Shown one piece after another: positions 48,959 through 61,280 of a stretch of 64,000 bases of DNA. The stretch's first letter is position 1. Each line of letters begins with the position of its first letter. The position numbers and the translations under genes were made by a program. Source of the DNA: Acanthacorydalis orientalis (Eukaryota > Arthropoda > Insecta > Megaloptera > Corydalidae); assembly GCA_034766995.1 (NCBI GenBank), contig CM068321.1:17485526-17549525 (forward strand), in the 5' to 3' direction. The notes beneath the pieces were generated by a model, which saw nothing but the letters and a program-made list of their open reading frames with translations, was not told the DNA's origin and did not search any database.

Positions 48959-48987
48959 TACGTTGATGAAACGTACCTTTTTGAAAT
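48872..48987. repeat. Perfect 116-bp palindrome around a (TA)n core
   Basis: Arms of 31 non-TA bases, starting ATTTCAAAAAGGTACGTTTC on the left, are perfectly inverted on the right. They enclose an uninterrupted (TA)n run at about 48903-48956. The match stops abruptly at 48871/48988. It would form a 58-bp hairpin or cruciform. Confidence 0.95.
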
Positions 48988-48989
48988 AA

Positions 48990-50210
48990 TCCTAAATCAT
49001 TTTAATTGATGTCTGAGGTTAACACCAAAATTTCAAAATTTTACATTGTTCATTAAAATCTTTATTTGACTTAAATGCTTAATATGATTCAAAGACTATT
49101 AACAATCAAAGTAAACAATTTAGGCAAGTATAACAATATAACAACATAAGTATAACAATAAAGACTATTATAAACAAAGTAATAGTTTAATGTAACCTAA
49201 ATAAAAAATAATAAAATAAATATTTACAATTCAGACAAATGTTGAATGATTGACAATTTCACTATATAATTTTTAATTTAGATTTTCGAGTCAATAATTT
49301 AAACTGAACCAAAAAGTTGTAAATTGACAAAAAAAATGGGTTATACGGAAAATTAGAGGTCGTTCAGGTACACAAAATTCAAATGTAACCAAAGTATGAA
49401 GTCATGTTGATTGATTCTTTTTATTTTGCAATACAAATAATATAATAGAATTTGAATATATTTTTTGCAGTTATTTATATTACGAAAAATTGAGGGTATT
49501 AAAATTTGTTAAACGTTGGTAAATGTCTTTTTGGTTCAGTTGAACTATTTATGTAGTATTATTTAATAATTAGTCCTGGTTTTAAATTCCTTCCATCTGT
49601 ACATAGCTACTATATATTTCGTTATTTGACGATGTCCTAAGAGTTAAAACCAATTCTAGAAAAATATTATACAATTGATTCAACGGAGAAAAACCGAGAG
49701 AATGATACTCTAATCACAGATATAATAATAAATAATTATGACTTAAAATGACAGGGTATATTGATAAATTGGATTAAAAAGATTATCAAATAACGGAAAG
49801 TTGAATTTTCGGGGGTACATTATTTAAAATAGTACTCACTTGGCCAAAATTAAATTTAACTCTTTGTACATAGACACATTTAATTTTATTTTGCGTCGGG
49901 TATAATTATTCATTAATAGAAAATGTGAAGTAAATTATATTAAATTGTATAAAAATTAGAATTGTCTTAAATATCATTTTATTATTCTTATATCTTACTT
50001 TTTTAATTAAAAATCTGTAAATAGTCCTAAATATTTTGTTTTGATTTAATAATTTTTTTAAACGATCATAGGAAGATAAGTAAAAGATCTTATAATAAAA
50101 AATGAAAAATTTAATGCACATTTTTAATTTATCAATATTTTTCAAATAATAAACATATAAAAACATCTAAGTAATTTATTACAATTTTCTATATGATTTT
50201 TGATAAATTA
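48990..50210. other. AT-rich stretch
   Basis: No gene supported and no further element recognised. Confidence 0.7.
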
Positions 50211-50214
50211 ATAC

Positions 50215-50560
50215 TTAACATTTTTCCACAACAGTAAGATAAAAAGTTAAAAATGATTTATAATGACACCGTCGAGCACATGAAAACACATTCAAATAAT
50301 GAAAATGTTTTTTTCGTACTGAATCTTCAGGTATATTCGACTTTTTTATGATGGGAAACCACGCATTTTCCAACTTACGTCCCTTGAGCAACGTCGTTCG
50401 TCGTAATGACCTCATCTTGACTTACGAAATTCTTTGTTTTATTTTATTCTTTTTCGTAGACGTTTTCTTCGTTTAACTGGTCACAATTACGAAACTTTTC
50501 CACGCATTCGATACTTAATCGATCTACTAGAAAATTTATATTTCTAATAAAATTGTTCGT
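50215..50560. other. Moderately GC-richer block
   Basis: CpG-bearing sequence around 50380-50420 (CGTCGTTCGTCGT). A 66-codon minus frame covers part but has no domain. Candidate regulatory DNA. Confidence 0.2.
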
Positions 50561-50564
50561 ATCT

Positions 50565-51655
50565 ATAATCTTTATAGTGTATGTGTGTCTAGTACTTAAA
50601 AAGTAAACTCAATTTCCTGCCATTGATAATTAATAATATTGAACACGGTTTACTTTTATTTAGTAATCAGTAATTGAAAGTAGAAATATTTTTATGTTTT
50701 ATGTCTAGACATCTTTCCACATCAATCAACGATTCTCAAATCAAAGCGAGTCAAATGCAATGTTTTTATAATAAATATATTATACTGCTTCCTCTAATCG
50801 TGCAGTTAATTTCATATATAATATTTACTGTATATTGTTTGTCAGTACCTGTATTTGGAAATAAACCTATATATTTCTCTTTAAAATAAAGAAGATAAAT
50901 GCAACAATAAAAAAGAAGGTAATCCCTGTTTATTTGTATTAAATTTAACATTTATTAATTAGTATTATTATAATGTCCATTACAAACTAAAATTTTAGTA
51001 AATTAGTTTAATACTTTTTATCATGTATTCATTTCCTAAAAAAAAATCAATGAGATTCTCTTACTTCATACAACTAGTTTAACTTTTTTATATATGGCTA
51101 TAAATTTGATGTAATTTAAATATAATTTCACGAATAAGTTATTTTCTCATCCTAAAAATCTTTCTGATCAAAACTATTCAATAAATGATTATTGATCTTA
51201 TTTGATAGTTACTTATACACGTTTCTATAGCAAACTATCGAAATAAGTTATGATTCTATGTTTTCATCAAGATAAAGGTATATTTTACTTTATGTGCCAC
51301 TTGTTCATACAAATAGATATGAGTACTCCATATTGAGTACTACTGTGTTAAATTTGAAATATTATTTCAGTTATTAGGTCCATTGAAATAGGTTCACTCA
51401 GTATTTCTTCACCATTTTCTGAGCACTTACAATTATATAATATTGTTGACATTGTTAATCCCTCATCATATTTTTTGTAATATTTTCCAATATAATCGAT
51501 TTTTAATATATAAAAAAGATTAAAATTATTAATTTTTCATACTTAAAAATATTAATTTATAATTATAATTAAAAATCTTATAAACATAAATTCAAATAGT
51601 GTGAAATTCAAACATTATATATATATATAAGAATATAACTTAGTTGTATATTGAA
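50565..51655. other. AT-rich stretch
   Basis: No gene supported. The 71- and 61-codon frames around 50674-50951 overlap on opposite strands and have no family features. Confidence 0.65.
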
Positions 51656-51659
51656 ATTG

Positions 51660-51995
51660 TCTTAAGATCCGAGCCGTTCCGACGTATTTTAATTGTAATG
51701 TACACAATGAAATGTTCAAATACACTTCAAATATAATTTGATTAGCGTGTTGTTCACATGACAGCAATTAATGTTATGTTATACGAAGATAATTACAAAC
51801 CACCATCGGTTCAAATAGGTTAGCCTAGATAATGTAGCATGTTTTATATAAATTACTTTCGTTCGTGGAACGAATAAATTAACTTTTTGTGGCGTTTAAT
51901 TCCATTGCACTTCTTGTGTTCAATGCGATACCGGGATAATTAAATTGAAATAAGTGTACAAGCCAACATAATTGTATTCAATACATGTAAACTGT
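51660..51995. promoter_or_regulatory. GC-richer island
   Basis: Contains the palindrome TTCGTTCGTGGAACGAA near 51858 and homeodomain-type AATTAA words. No coding frame. Confidence 0.28.
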
Positions 51996-52201
51996 TTGTT
52001 TTTTCCCTTTTATATATCTCATTATTATTATCTCGTATGAGTAACAACTGTACATTAATATAACTATTAATAAAATGTATTACGAATCAATATTCTCAAT
52101 GAAAATTCGTAAATTATACATTCGTAGCAAACATATATTTTTCAGTGATCAATGGCAAACATTTTTCAGGACGTGGGAGAAATACACCCACGTATCTATA
52201 C

Positions 52202-52202
<1 letters not shown>

Positions 52203-52236
<34 letters not shown>
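52203..52236. repeat. (TA)n microsatellite, about 34 bp
   Basis: Perfect TA run. Confidence 0.95.
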
Positions 52237-52240
<4 letters not shown>

Positions 52241-52670
52241 ACATAGTTAAAGCAGGAGAGAGAAAGATAAAGAAATAAAAGAGTACAATCAAAAGACATA
52301 ATAACGTAATTTTCTTTCGCTGTGAAAAATCACGAACATCAGTCGTAAATATTAATTTGAAAATCGGAAAATGTGTATAGTTTGAGGGAAATAAAAACTA
52401 ACATAATAGATACAAACCAAGCATGATATTTTTTGTGTGTTTGCTTTGGAAATTTCGCAAATTTGTAATAGTGTATATATATATACATATATATGTGTGT
52501 GTATGTATTTGTTTGAATACAGAGTCACACAACTAATAAATCACTTTTGGCATCAATATGTCCTAGTACAGTTTGCTATATCGAACAATAAATCATCCAA
52601 TCTTCATTTACATATACATAGAGATACATATAGTTTTATACAACTTTGTTATTCTCTAAAAGAATATATA

Positions 52671-52671
<1 letters not shown>

Positions 52672-52737
<66 letters not shown>

Positions 52738-52738
52738 T
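52672..52738. repeat. (TA)n microsatellite, about 67 bp
   Basis: TA run with a single G interruption near the right end. Confidence 0.96.
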
Positions 52739-52910
52739 CATTATATTAGTATTTCAACAGAAAAAATGAAGTTCTTCATTTAATCGTGATATATTTATAT
52801 TATTGACATGTATTGAGAGGATACTTGTATATTTCAAGTATCCATCATTTATGTTATGAAGTTTTATATGAAGAATTTCTACTGAGCTAAAATAATAAGT
52901 TTGATTACAA

Positions 52911-52911
<1 letters not shown>

Positions 52912-52969
<58 letters not shown>

Positions 52970-52972
52970 AAT

Positions 52973-53006
<34 letters not shown>

Positions 53007-53014
53007 GTATGTAT
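52912..53014. repeat. (TA)n microsatellite with ACAT, AAAT and GTAT interruptions, about 103 bp
   Basis: Four TA runs separated by one- or two-base variants. Confidence 0.96.
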
Positions 53015-53809
53015 GATTGTATTATTGAAAAAAGCTGTAGAATTTATTTTGAATTCAGGCAGTGTTTTATGTTTGTAAAAAAATTAATTATAAGTAGATG
53101 TTTTTTTCTCAGAGGAGTAATTTTCACAGTTGAAAAGAAGTAAATCTAATTAAAATTGTAAAACGTTTTATCAACGTTAATATTTTTCGTATTTTAGTAT
53201 GTTAAATAATACAAATTAAGTAATTGTATTCAAAGTAAATTCTTTTTTCAGCAGCTACTGAAATAGCTTGTTTTTATACAAATATATTTCATAGTTGTAA
53301 ATTTCAACTGATTCTCTCAAATTTTTTTTTGTATACTTGTAAACAATAACGTAATTGTTCGAACAATGAATCATATATTTGATTTCAGTTTTTTAAATTG
53401 TTTATATTTTACTATGAAATTATTATATAAACTGCCAATAGCACTTATATTCGTTTAGATTTAGGTTGGAATAATTTTAAATAATTCCAGTTATTGATGC
53501 ATGTAATCAATTAACATTATTTACTTGATATATAATTGAATTAGGCATTCTTAGTATCTGTACGTTGCACATATTATCGTATATATGACTTCCTTTTTTA
53601 ACAATTACCATTTTTTTTAAAAAAAATAGAGAAATTTACAGATTGATTATATAACTACAAAATTTTCGCAAAGTTCAATGTTTCTGTGGAATACTCAAAT
53701 CTTTTAATTTATTTGTTTATATTTGAAGAGTTAATATCTTTGCTTTCTTCATAATAGAAATATCCTTATTTGATATGAAACCATCAAATATTAATTTTTA
53801 AGAGGTCAA

Positions 53810-54110
53810 AGACATTATTATCCAGACTAGTAAGAAAGTGTCTTTTTTGTCACTCTAGAGTTTTGATTGATAAAATGAGAAAAGTGGTCTCGTCGGAGTG
53901 TCACGAAAATTACTTCATTTCTTAGAAAAAACTTCTATCAACAAGACTAACAGCTAATTTAAGATACGTGTGCCATGAGCTTCTTTTCTCAATACTCGTT
54001 CTGAAAAATGGCCATGGATCACCCAAATACACATGATAAATCTATGTCAATAATAAGGTACGCTCTTGGGTACTCTGGACTAAATTTTGAGAAACTGCAC
54101 TGTTGTTATA
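53810..54110. other. GC-richer block, unidentified
   Basis: Composition differs from both flanks and contains GGCCATGGATCACCC (54009-54023). Six-frame reading gives no family I can defend. It may be a decayed transposon. Confidence 0.3.
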
Positions 54111-54114
54111 TATA

Positions 54115-54990
54115 AAAATTAAATGTATAATTATTGAACTTTGTCAGTATAGTTTTTTTTTGAGATTATTCCGCTAATAGTCTTTGAATCCGTGTTTGCT
54201 ACTTACATTTTAAATTATGTGCTATTATAAATTCTATGTTTTCTACTTATATTTCCATTAATTTTACCAATTCCCAGTTATGTAATCGCTATTACTTACA
54301 AAAAAATAACTCAGTTTTTATATAAAAAATAAGAATTTTAAAGTGACATTAGAAAGTCTCATGGAATAGCCATGAATAATGAGTAGACAAGAAGATAGGA
54401 CAATAACTGTTATACCTTTCTATTGAAGAAATGTAATTTATTCTGCCTATTTATTATCATAAAATAATTTAAAGAAAAAAAGATATCCAAGTTATTATCA
54501 TATAAAACTACTAATTAATATATTATGAATTTGAATACATCTTTAAAAAAAATGTTTTGTGATCATTCTACACCCTTAATTAATATTAATTTTACGTTTA
54601 ATTTTTAAACATTTGAATAGATAATATTTTTCTGTTATTTTTTATTAATTTTTAAATCATTTGGTTAATACTAGTTTAAGTAATTGGTTTTACACAATAA
54701 TATCCTGTTTTTCAAAATTTAAATAAGCGAATTTATCGAAATAAAAAAATATATGTACAAAAATGACTTTACTACTGCAGAGAATAAAATATAAAAATGG
54801 ATATTGTTGTTTTGAATTTATAATAGGCATTATTTAAAAAAAAATAAATCTCATCAAATTATGACAATTAGTAATTTATATATATATAATTAGATTTTAA
54901 CTCATTAAAAGAGAAAAGCTATATCTGTACACAAATCTCCACGTCAATTGTATGTAATTGAAATATATTTGATAATTAAATGTACATATG
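54115..54990. other. AT-rich stretch
   Basis: Nothing recognisable. Confidence 0.7.
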
Positions 54991-54999
54991 CCGAAAGGT

Positions 55000-55500
55000 A
55001 ACAAAAGACTAGAAGGCGACCGTGTACGATAATTTAAAAAATCTCGTTAATATTTCATTTTACGTAAACGTAATAAGTCAAAATCCCGCGAGAGAGAGTG
55101 GAGTCTGGGCGTTTCTCCCCGCCGTCCGTCTCCTCGCAACATGTTAATTTACACTTTAAAATTCAGAAAATAAGTTTTCATGAATATGAATGAATTCAGC
55201 CGTCAGACATGCGTGCGGCCACGGATGGTGACTTGGACCAGTGATATATTCAAATTAAATCCGTGAGGTGAAAAGTAAACGTAGATTTTACTCAACAGTG
55301 GTTACCCTTAATCATGGAGAAGTATGTACACAATGTCAGCTTGAAGAATGACGTCTTTGTTGGCGGAAATATATTTTTTAATTTTATTTTTTTCGTACTA
55401 AAAGTGTAACCAGAGATCGTGGAATGGAACGCACGTCTGCGAGATAGTACCATGTAAATTGATATAACTCATTAGCAATTCGTCTCTCATTTAATATTTA
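55000..55500. promoter_or_regulatory. CpG-rich island
   Basis: GC peak at 55085-55140 (CCCGCGAGAGAGAG, CCCCGCCGTCCGTC) and a second at 55195-55240. No coding frame. Candidate promoter or enhancer. Confidence 0.35.
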
Positions 55501-55504
55501 ACAT

Positions 55505-55918
55505 GTTTTACGTGTTTTCGTTTTCCATTTTCATTTACTCATAGTTTTTATTTATCAAAAATGTTTTGATTCTCTTAGGATTTACAATCCGAGATATGAA
55601 TATGAATTGTCTCAATACCGAAAAACGACACTATACTTACTTCTTTTTTAAAGTATCTAGTAAAAATATTAATATTCAACAGTTTAATGAAAATTTACAA
55701 ATATAGACATGTTTTTGTGTATTTTCAAAAATGGGTAGGTTTTATTATTTTCGTTTATTAATTATCGTAAAGCACGCAAAATACAATTATAAATTATATA
55801 GCTTTGTTAATCTAATTAACTTGTATTACATACATTGCACATTAGAGGAAATTTTTAAAACAGTATTATTTAATCATAATTATATTTTTTAAAGTAATTA
55901 GATTTTAATCAACGTCCA

Positions 55919-55953
<35 letters not shown>

Positions 55954-56385
55954 CTAAATGTATCTTTGTAGAAAAATTTCTTATATTAGATATTATTTAT
56001 TAAAATTATTTCACTATGTTTTATGGGTTGATGTTTTTGAATCATGTGTTCATATTTTGATATTAATTTCCTTCTTAGTACAAATATTATTTTAATATGA
56101 AATTCTATTACAAAAGTAAAAAAATTCCGTTTCATAAAAAATAGTTTAACATTAAAATAAATTCAAACTCTCTAAATAAGACATTTATATCAAAAAATAT
56201 ACACAAAATTTAAGTCTCTATCGGGCACATTTCTCCTAGTTTCAGTTTGCTTTTAATGCAGTTTTACTGAAAAAATGACATTAATCTTCTGATTTTTTAG
56301 ATTTAAATTTACTGGTATTTTTCAGTTCAGTGATTTTCTAATAAACAGTGCTTTAACGATATGTGATGTTATATTTTCAGATTAT
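55505..56385. other. AT-rich stretch
   Basis: No gene supported. (TA)n tract at 55923-55954. Confidence 0.7.
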
Positions 56386-56388
56386 ATA

Positions 56389-56921
56389 TTAGGTTAGTAG
56401 GAAAATAATTACGGTTTTTGTTTTCTGTATTCTAATCTTAATTTTTTTCAATTAAATCTTCATTTCACTGTGTTCATGTTGATATCATTTTAAAGTGTAT
56501 TTTTCAGTCTGTATTTTGGTAACATTGACTTTGGTTTTATCATTAACTTTGTTTCAAACTAGGCTATTGAATTAAAAATGGGAAAGAACCAAAAAAGAGC
56601 AATTTTTTTATGGGTTCAAAACGGGTGGTAAAGCAACAGAAACTGCTCGTAAACTAAATGATGCTTTCGGTGTAGGTACTGTTAAGGAACGTAGAGTCCA
56701 ATGGTGGTTTTAAAATTTTCGTGCTGGGGACGAAAGCCTTGAAGATGAAGAAAGTTTGAACTGAAGGCATTAATTGAATCAGAACCACGCACAATTCGAG
56801 AGCTTGCTCAAAAGTTAACCGTTAGTCATCTAGCATTTCTGAATCACTTAAAACAACTAGTTGAGGAAAATTTATATGAATTTGAAAGTCATAAACCGCA
56901 ATTATTTTTCTATCAACCTAA
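56389..56921 (+). mobile_element. 533-bp internally deleted mariner with TA duplications
   Basis: The left end reads TTAGGTTAGTAGGAAAATAA. The right end, reverse-complemented, reads TTAGGTTGATAGAAAAATAA. The inverted repeats match over about 30 bases with four mismatches. Both are directly flanked by TA (56387-56388 and 56922-56923), the mariner target duplication. The TTAGGTTGGT...AATTGCGGTTT form is that of the cecropia/Hsmar1 group. Only the leader and N-terminal transposase remain. Confidence 0.92.
56578..56870 (+). pseudogene. Mariner transposase N-terminal remnant
   Basis: ATG at 56578 opens MGKNQKRAIFLWVQNGW, then a frameshift and TETARKLNDAFGVGTVKERR, WWF-stop-NFRAGDESLEDEE, and after another shift KALIESEPRTIRELAQKL, TVSHLAFLNHLKQL. 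These match the two helix-turn-helix units of mariner transposases (RWF-FRSGD-SLEDE, ELA-L-VSHST---HLK). The catalytic DDE/D domain is deleted. Several frameshifts and stops make it dead. Confidence 0.9.
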
Positions 56922-56929
56922 TAAAATAA

Positions 56930-58025
56930 TATTTTAACTTAACTTTGATGAATGCATCACTGCAATTTATTTTTTGACCGATTTTGTAAAATATTTGTTC
57001 CATTTATTACTCATTCATTCCTACTAATCAAATAATCAAAACTCGATGTCTACATTGTATATTAGTTGAATAATGTTTTCATTATTTTCCTATTTTTATG
57101 AATATGAACTTTTTCTTCTTTCCGATTAGATTAATTAGATGTATTCAGTATTTTTCATTTTCTTTATGATTATAGTGACTATTATCAAGCATATGAAAAA
57201 ACACAAAATACTCATTGAGCACATTTATAGAATCAATTTTTAATAACCATTCACAAAATAAAATATTTTTCGGATAATAGTACTAAATTTCTCATTACTT
57301 AATAAAATCAACTACATCATTATTTTTTTTAAATTAAATAAAATAGAATAATTAGTCTTAAAACTTAATTTAATTTTATTGAAATTCGATAAAGTTGAAA
57401 TTACGTCAGACAAAAAAAGTCTTAAAAATGACCTAAAATGTCTTGCTAAAATGTCTATAAAAACCATAAATAATTAAATTTACGAAATAACTATCTAAAT
57501 AGTATACTAATACTGCTGATATTTAACATTTTGAGAAAAGTGAAACATACATTTAAATATAATATTATAAAATATTAAAGGCCGTTTATTCGAGAAAAAA
57601 AAATTATTACTTATTCTAGTTCATTATTTCCAATCACTAAAATTTCATTTATATTTACTAATTTCAAATTAACCAATATGTACATTGCTTTAACTTTTTC
57701 TTCAAGTTCTGAGATTTTATTAAAAATATATTGAAAAATATTATATTATATAGTATTTTTTTCTTTATTGGCTCTGTATGTGTCTCTAAAGAAGAATGAT
57801 TCTTTTTACATTTTCAAATTATTTAAAAACGAGCCAGCGATTTGTTAATCGACATTTGATTATCTTTTTTCTTAATGTGTCCGATAAAATATTTGAATTT
57901 CGATTATTATTCATTTGTCGTTAATAATTCATAGTTTTTTTGATGTAAATAATCAAGACAGAAAGAACGAAACATTGAATAATAATAATATAAATCAAGC
58001 GAATGATTTTCGAAATGAGATTAAA
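56930..58025. other. AT-rich stretch
   Basis: No gene supported. Confidence 0.7.
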
Positions 58026-58029
58026 TAAT

Positions 58030-58990
58030 ATTTAAAATGAAAGAAAAAAGAATACGAAATACGAAAGAAAAAAAATTGATACGGATTTATTATTCCAGCG
58101 AATGCAAAAAAAATACACGAAAATCAATTGAATGCGCAATTACAATGATAAAAAAAGATTCATTTGCTTTTGAACATTTATCATCGGGTTTGAAATTTAT
58201 AAAACTTAGAATGACTTTCAGAAAATGAGGGACAGGCGGTAGGGGACGGAGTGAGTGAGTGAGACGGATTGAAAGAGTATGAGCGAGTAGATGAGATCGA
58301 CAAGAGAAATGTAACGAAATAGAGAAAAAAAGATATAGAGTGAATGATACAGTGTGTTCTTCGGACACTCACACCATGCCGAAACGTCGACACCCCACTT
58401 TTATCTACATGCCATTCCTCTGTGCACACAAAAAAACCTCACGACGCGCCACCATTCCACTTTGAAATCGTCTTTTATTCTCTTACATTGTGCCAATCGT
58501 GATGCTTTTATTCAAATAAGGAAGGATCTCTCTCTTAAAATATTCATTCTATCATATACATCCCCCGAAGTTCTAAGTTATTATTACAATAAAATGAAAA
58601 ACATACAGATTTGTTCCATATTTATGAAGACGTTCAACGAATGGAAAGTAACATTTCGACTCGATTCTGAACAAAAATGTTACAATCTCAGATTTTGATT
58701 ACACGTCCCCGTTACAATGAACATTTTGCTTGTTTGTACATTCCGCCGATAGTATTGTCGCCGCCGTAATGCGTGCATTAATTATTTACTAATCGTATCG
58801 TAATGCCAGTTTTTAGTTAAATAGCCCTTCGAACGTGATTTGTACGCAGAGATTCGATTGTCATGCAAAACAGGTATCGGTAACGCCGCGACGCGCTCCG
58901 TCATAAAGTATCAAATCCGAAATGTGTTTCCTGTAACTGATCTCTGCGTAATTTCGTTTTCCTTTCCGGCATCGCTTCTTGTCCGCTAAT
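58030..58990. promoter_or_regulatory. Composite purine-rich and CpG-rich island
   Basis: 58200-58350 is strongly purine-rich on the plus strand (GAGTGAGTGAGTGAGACGG). 58700-58990 is CpG-rich (GTCGCCGCCG, AACGCCGCGACGCG). Frames of 63-114 codons overlap on both strands without domains. TACGCAGAGAT (58843-58853) and ATCTCTGCGTA (58940-58950) form an 11-bp perfect inverted repeat. Candidate regulatory island. Confidence 0.35.
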
Positions 58991-58999
58991 GGAATTTGA

Positions 59000-59680
59000 A
59001 ATTTTACGAATTGCAAATGAAAACTAAATAAAGAAAATACGTTCGCATTAAAAATGTATTAGTACGAAGTTTTCGGATTTAAGAAATTGTATTCATAGAA
59101 CAAAAACTTTCTAGAACAAACTTAATAAACGAATACATAATTGAAAATTCAATGTATTATGTTCTTGAATCACTCTACAACGTATTTCATCAAAGTAAGA
59201 AATATATCTAATCAAAATTCTATATAAAAATTAATACTCTATTATATACAAATAAACTTTACGAATTCATTTGAGATTCATCACAATACTCCATTATAAA
59301 TCGAACGATACTTTAATTCTTATACTATAAAGTTTCATATTCTTTTTAATAATATCTATTTCTTTTATTGTGGTGTTCTTCGAATCTTCTACCAAATATT
59401 ACATATAGTTTGAAGTTAAAAAAGTGTGAACAAGTTACAAAAAGTTACAGAACTTCACAGAAAGTGAAAACATTACTGACTATAAAAATTACCATAAAGA
59501 TATTACAACTTATACAAATAGGAAATAAATAAATAAGAAAAAGCTCAGACCGTTATTGAGTACGAGCAATTTCTCACGATTCATCTCTGGAATAAAAATC
59601 TATGAGACGGGCAATTTTTATAAACACTAGACTATAACAAATTATTATTGAGCTTGTGTGTATATATGTATGTGTATATA
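59000..59680. other. AT-rich stretch
   Basis: No gene supported. Short TA/TG repeat at 59657-59685. Confidence 0.65.
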
Positions 59681-59689
59681 TATATTTTT

Positions 59690-59900
59690 ATATTCCCGGC
59701 AACTTTCTGCGCCAGTACATATAACTTTATACGTTGCCGGCTGGTCGTAAACACGTTCGATCGTTCAACTTAAGCAATGAGCAGAAACTTTACTAATAAT
59801 TGCCAATTTGTAAGTGGCTTGAAAAAAAACTTCGCTGGGACTTGTGTGGAGGCTACGGTTATAAAGTTGTTGAACTTTTATTAGGAACTACGAAAAATTG
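59690..59900. promoter_or_regulatory. GC-richer block with inverted repeat
   Basis: CCGGCAAC (59696-59703) and GTTGCCGG (59733-59740) form perfect 8-bp arms with a 29-base spacer, in a short GC-richer block. No coding. Confidence 0.3.
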
Positions 59901-60305
59901 TAAAAGAGTACATATATATATATAAACTCGTTGAAAATTTTCACAAGTGAAAAATGATCATCAAGTTTATATAAATTACATCATAATAGTTAAGGAAATA
60001 TATACATTTAAAAAACTTAAATTGTTTTCTTTCATAATCATATGAAACATTAATTAAATTTATTAAAAAACAATCAATATTTATTATTTCGAAAAACTGA
60101 GCACTTTGTGGTCAGGGAATAAATTTATATTTATTATATTTACATTAAAAATAACATTTTTAAGTCATTCTTATGGAAAAATGATAAAAATTTAAATATA
60201 TATCATAGATAAAAAAATAAATTTAGTAGTTAAATTGAATTATAAACGTTTTTAATCCTTAATTTTTTAGTTTTTTTGATATTCCTACCCAATATGGTCA
60301 TTATA

Positions 60306-60309
<4 letters not shown>

Positions 60310-60342
<33 letters not shown>
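60310..60342. repeat. (TA)n microsatellite, about 33 bp
   Basis: Perfect TA run. Confidence 0.95.
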
Positions 60343-60345
<3 letters not shown>

Positions 60346-60585
60346 GTTATCAAATAGAGTAAGGATATAAAAAAGTATGATAAATGTGAAGAATAGAGGG
60401 TCATTGAATTATGCAAATTAAAAGATTAAGAGGTTTTTAATCAACAATAGAGCAACAACGAAGGAAGATAATGATTATATATAAAAAGCCGTATTTTCAG
60501 ATGAAAGATAGATAATTAATAAAAAGTTTATATTTAGTATGTTTATGTAATGGTAATCTGATCTGAGCTTTTACAGAAAAATCTC

Positions 60586-60588
<3 letters not shown>

Positions 60589-60633
<45 letters not shown>
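60589..60633. repeat. (TA)n microsatellite, about 45 bp
   Basis: Perfect TA run. Confidence 0.96.
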
Positions 60634-60639
<6 letters not shown>

Positions 60640-60819
60640 TCAAAAGTATATAAAATATCGTAATTGAATACAAGTATTTTTCTTGCTCCATCAATCAGTT
60701 GTATAATTAATTAGGATACGAAGAAAGTAAAACAATTTCACATTTTAATTAATTGAAATATTGAATTGAGCACTTATCTTTTCAAGAAGCTCATCGGAAT
60801 CAAGTTGAAGTGAAATTTA

Positions 60820-60822
<3 letters not shown>

Positions 60823-60873
<51 letters not shown>
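60823..60873. repeat. (TA)n microsatellite, about 51 bp
   Basis: Perfect TA run. Confidence 0.96.
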
Positions 60874-60879
<6 letters not shown>

Positions 60880-61216
60880 TTCGTATAGATTCCTTTATTT
60901 CAATACGATTCCCCCAACCATTGATATCTTCTGTAATGTATATATATGTATACATTGCATTGAAGAGTTTAATTAACAGAGAACCAGTATGTGTGTTCAG
61001 TGAACCAGACATTTCATTCATTCATTCATTGACTCGTCAGTATATTTTGGTAAATCAGTAGTGGTACGTATTTGAATTTTCGTTGTAATCGACAATTATC
61101 ATGTATTTACTGATTAAAGTATTATATTCGGACAGTATTTGACAAAAGGTACTGTCGTTTACTCTTGCATCATTCTATTCTCTAGCAGCATGGCACTAGA
61201 ATATTTGAACTTACAT

Positions 61217-61218
61217 GT

Positions 61219-61267
<49 letters not shown>

Positions 61268-61280
61268 TGTGTGTGTATAT
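61217..61280. repeat. Compound (CA)n(TA)n(TG)n microsatellite
   Basis: CA, TA and TG runs in this order make a near-perfect self-complementary block. Confidence 0.95.

Larger units (their letters stand above)
52000..53805. other. AT-rich stretch with long (TA)n tracts
   Basis: No gene supported. Open frames here are mostly TA-repeat translations. Confidence 0.7.

Noticed and set aside
53810..54110. Possible Tc1-type transposase tail around ATGGATCACCCAAATAC
   Set aside because: Only a handful of residues are suggestive, and no neighbouring Tc1 motif or terminal repeat was found.
56389..56402. TTAGG words as insect telomeric repeat
   Set aside because: Single occurrences belong to the mariner inverted repeats. 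There is no tandem (TTAGG)n.
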